Part shown: positions 5,522-7,238 of the stretch, piece after piece | Layout: every line of letters begins with the position of its first letter | How positions within the stretch are numbered: position 1 is the stretch's first letter | Assembly: GCA_031265345.1 (NCBI GenBank) | Contig: JAISCU010000065.1 | Span: forward strand, 1 to 7,238 | Source of the DNA: Bifidobacteriaceae bacterium | GTDB lineage: Bacteria; Actinomycetota; Actinomycetes; Actinomycetales; WQXJ01 | DNA: 7,238 nucleotides | Direction of reading: 5' to 3' | The notes under the pieces: model-generated | What the model was told of the DNA's origin: nothing | What the model saw: the letters and a program-made list of their open reading frames with translations, nothing else | The model's database searches: none | Made by a program: the position numbers and the translations under genes

Positions 5522-5937
5522 TCGTCCTCGATGCTGGCGCGTGGACGCTGGCGCTGCTTGACGCGAATGGGGTTGGCGTGGCCGCGGCAGAGGCGATGGC
5601 TGCCGACGCGCGCTGGGTCGCTCCTGCCCATGCGCCGCTCGAGGTCTTTCGAACGATTCGCCGTTACCGACTGCGAGGCCTGATAGACGCCAGCTTTGAG
5701 ACGGAAGCGTGCCAGATCGTGGTCGGCGCCGAGGTCGAGTACTTGGGCACCGAGAAATGGCTGCTTGAGGACGTGCTGCGTTTGCGCCACAATCTCAGCA
5801 TCTACGACGCTCCATATGTCGCGATAGCCCTTCGCTTCGATGTTGCGCTGGTGACAGCGGATCGCAAACTTGCCCGTGCCACGCGGGCGGCTGGTGCCAA
5901 GGTGATCGACGTGGCGCAAGACGGGACAGGTGCCTGA
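5518..5937 (+). CDS. vapC: PIN-domain toxin ribonuclease (VapC type)
   Basis: PIN-domain protein of 139 residues, a usual length for VapC toxins. The acidic residues that bind the catalytic metal are all present: Asp5 (VLDAGAW), Glu42 (HAPLEVFR), Asp97 (SIYDAPYVAIA) and Asp115 (LVTADRKLA). The C-terminal pattern LVTADxKLARA followed by a GAKVIDV strand is characteristic. VapC toxins are Mg2+-dependent endoribonucleases that cut tRNA, rRNA or other RNA when freed from antitoxin; the target here cannot be told from sequence. The GTG start overlaps the antitoxin stop by 4 bp with only a weak ribosome binding site, so toxin synthesis should depend on antitoxin translation. The reading frame is intact and the active site complete, so the module is likely functional. 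It is followed by a GC stem-loop about 80 bp downstream. Confidence 0.92.
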   Translation: MIVLDAGAWTLALLDANGVGVAAAEAMAADARWVAPAHAPLEVFRTIRRYRLRGLIDASFETEACQIVVGAEVEYLGTEKWLLEDVLRLRHNLSIYDAPYVAIALRFDVALVTADRKLARATRAAGAKVIDVAQDGTGA

Positions 5938-6016
5938 GCCCTGTTCCGTCGGCGACAGCCAACCGCAAACTCGCTGACGCCGCCGTCCGCGCCCGAGTGG
6001 TTGAGGCGACGCAAGG

Positions 6017-6045
6017 CGGAACGCGGTGCCAGGCGCCGCGTTCCG
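6017..6045. terminator. GC-rich stem-loop between convergent genes (possible bidirectional terminator)
   Basis: CGGAACGCGG (6017-6026) and CCGCGTTCCG (6036-6045) form a perfect 10-bp stem with a 9-nt loop. It lies in the spacer between the stop of the toxin gene (+) and the stop of mmsA (-), where a shared terminator is expected. It has no T tract on either strand, so it would be a tail-less hairpin of the kind proposed for high-GC actinobacteria, or an mRNA 3'-end stabiliser. Confidence 0.45.
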
Positions 6046-6068
6046 AACCCCCGTCCGCATCCCAGAAC

Positions 6069-6093
6069 AGGGGCCTGTCCCCCGCTCTGGGGC
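6069..6093. terminator. Alternating GGGG/CCCC stems just after mmsA
   Basis: Just past the mmsA stop, a GGGG run (6070-6073) can pair with CCCC across a 5-nt loop, and CCCC can instead pair with a following GGGG (6089-6092) across another 5-nt loop. The two short stems are mutually exclusive. They could add to termination of mmsA transcripts together with the larger stem further on. The stems are only 4 bp and lack a T tail. Confidence 0.25.
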
Positions 6094-6096
6094 TGG

Positions 6097-7238
6097 TCAG
6101 GCGGTGCGGGCGCCGAAGTTGAACGAGGCCTGGGGTCCCTGGTCACGGGAGGGCCAGCGCGTCGTGGCGACCTTGGCCTGGGTGTAGAAGGCGACGCCTT
6201 CGGGACCGTAGATGTGGAAATCGCCGATCAGCGAGTCCTTCCAGCCGCCGAAGGAATGGAAGCCGACCGGCACGGGGATCGGCACATTGATGCCGATCAT
6301 GCCCACATGGACCGAGCGCTCGAAGGTGCGCGCGGCCTCGCCGGAGTCGGTGAACAGGGCGGTGCCGTTGCCATACGGGTTGGCGTTGATCAACGCGACG
6401 CCCTCGGCCAAGTCCTTGATCCGGACCACCGCCAGAACCGGCCCGAAGATCTCCTCGCGGTAGGCGCGCATAGACAGGTCCACGGCATCGAGCACCGTGG
6501 GGCCGGTGAAGAAACCGCCCTCCAGGCCGGACGGGCGGAAACCCCGGCCGTCCAGCACCACCCGAGCCCCGTCAGACTCGGCAGCGGTCACTATCGACTC
6601 CGCCCGGTCGCGTGCCCGGCCCGAGATCAGCGGACCCATGTCCGCCGAAGGATCGCTGCCAGCAGTCACCACCACGTCGCGGGCTTTGGCCACCACGCGC
6701 GCCACGAACTCGTCCGCGATGGAATCCTCGACCAGCACCACCGACAACGCCATGCAGCGCTGGCCCGCAGCGCCGAAAGCCGCCGCCACCACTGAGGACG
6801 CGGCGAACTCGGCGTTGGCGTCCGCCAGCACGATGGCGTGGTTCTTCGCCCCGCCCAGCGCCTGGACCCGCTTGCCAGCCGCGACGCCCGCCGCATGGAT
6901 ATGGCGCGCCACCGGGGTCGAGCCGACGAATGACACAGCCGTCACCAGCGAATGGCCCAGCAGCCCGTTCACCACATCCGGCCCACCCTGGAGCACCTGG
7001 AAGACGCCGTCCGGCAAGCCCGCCCGCTGCCACAACTCGGCCAGCTTGACCGCCGCCGAGGGGTCCTGCGGGGAGGGCTTGAGGATGAAAGCGTTGCCCG
7101 TCGCGATCGCCACGGGCGACATCCACAACGGCACCATGATCGGGAAATTGAACGGGGTGATGCCGACGGCCACGCCCAACGGCTCGCGCCACGACGTCAC
7201 GTCCAGGCCGGTCGCGACCTGCGGCGAGAACTCGCCCT
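6097..7238 (-). CDS. mmsA: CoA-acylating methylmalonate-semialdehyde dehydrogenase, N-terminus cut by window edge
   Basis: The last 379 codons are present; the family usually has about 490-500 residues, so roughly 115-120 N-terminal residues lie outside the window. The enzyme oxidises (methyl)malonate semialdehyde with NAD+ and CoA to propionyl-CoA or acetyl-CoA plus CO2, in valine and related catabolism; the close relative IolA acts in myo-inositol breakdown. Diagnostic family motifs are visible: PFNFPIMVPLWM, ALGGAKNHAIVL, GAAGQRCMALS with the catalytic Cys at 6754-6756, EEIFGPVL, and a C-terminal INVPIPVPVGFHSFGGWKDS then YGPEGVAFYTQAKV. In the ALGGAKNH motif Ala stands where hydrolytic aldehyde dehydrogenases have the general-base Glu (ELGGK), as expected for a CoA-dependent enzyme. 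The frame stays open to the window edge (GEFSPQVATGLDV), so an apparent GTG at 7200 is internal. mmsA versus iolA cannot be decided without the neighbouring genes beyond the edge. Confidence 0.95.
   Translation of the reverse strand, partial: GEFSPQVATGLDVTSWREPLGVAVGITPFNFPIMVPLWMSPVAIATGNAFILKPSPQDPSAAVKLAELWQRAGLPDGVFQVLQGGPDVVNGLLGHSLVTAVSFVGSTPVARHIHAAGVAAGKRVQALGGAKNHAIVLADANAEFAASSVVAAAFGAAGQRCMALSVVLVEDSIADEFVARVVAKARDVVVTAGSDPSADMGPLISGRARDRAESIVTAAESDGARVVLDGRGFRPSGLEGGFFTGPTVLDAVDLSMRAYREEIFGPVLAVVRIKDLAEGVALINANPYGNGTALFTDSGEAARTFERSVHVGMIGINVPIPVPVGFHSFGGWKDSLIGDFHIYGPEGVAFYTQAKVATTRWPSRDQGPQASFNFGARTA

Noticed and set aside
5353..6060. 235-codon open frame on the minus strand
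   Set aside because: It covers the toxin and antitoxin genes in antisense. The sense strand has a full PIN active site and a ribbon-helix-helix domain.
6001..6795. 264-codon open frame on the plus strand
   Set aside because: Antisense to mmsA, whose catalytic motifs are unmistakable. The product is rich in Arg, Gly and His with no recognisable feature.
1..7238. CRISPR arrays, tRNA or rRNA genes, insertion sequences, attachment sites
   Set aside because: No regularly spaced repeats, tRNA cloverleaf, rRNA stretch, transposase or integrase, or matching flanking repeats were seen on either strand.

Overview
The window is GC-rich DNA (by eye well above 60% G+C) with strong G/C bias at third codon positions. 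It has GTG starts, tightly overlapping genes, a lipobox lipoprotein and a peptidoglycan-binding-domain efflux adaptor. Together these suggest a high-GC Gram-positive bacterium (Actinomycetota). No gene here fixes the genus.

Layout. (1) 108-1166, + strand: a complete zinc-dependent, NADP-type secondary alcohol dehydrogenase of the Thermoanaerobacter brockii ADH type. (2) 1281-5080, - strand: a compact five-gene operon. In transcription order it encodes a small secreted protein with two cysteines (4715-5080), a cysteine-rich lipoprotein (4116-4736), a membrane-anchored adaptor with a peptidoglycan-binding domain (3028-4110), an ABC ATPase of the MacB/LolD type (2387-3028) and an FtsX/MacB-type permease (1281-2390). 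Successive genes overlap or lie within 5 bp of each other, so they are almost certainly co-transcribed and in part translationally coupled. (3) 5081-5260: a divergent control region holding an extended -10 for the operon, a five-codon mini-ORF with a strong Shine-Dalgarno, and an apparently leaderless promoter for the next module. (4) 5261-5937, + strand: a type II toxin-antitoxin pair, a ribbon-helix-helix antitoxin (VapB/FitA type) and a PIN-domain toxin (VapC type). (5) 5938-6096: a short convergent spacer with a perfect 10-bp GC stem-loop. (6) 6097-7238, - strand: the C-terminal three quarters of a CoA-acylating methylmalonate-semialdehyde dehydrogenase (mmsA), cut by the window edge.

How the parts may fit. 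The two outer genes are carbon-catabolic enzymes and face inward. Between them lies an accessory block of a secretion/efflux operon and an addiction-type module. The operon is the most interesting part. It couples a small exported protein of no recognised family to a dedicated lipoprotein and a tripartite MacAB-like ABC machine whose adaptor carries a cell-wall-binding domain. The layout resembles bacteriocin export/immunity or envelope-stress loci, but the secreted protein matches no bacteriocin family I can name, so its role is inference.

Several starts were chosen from context rather than from the longest reading frame: GTG at 4110 for the adaptor, ATG at 4736 for the lipoprotein, and GTG at 2390 for the permease.
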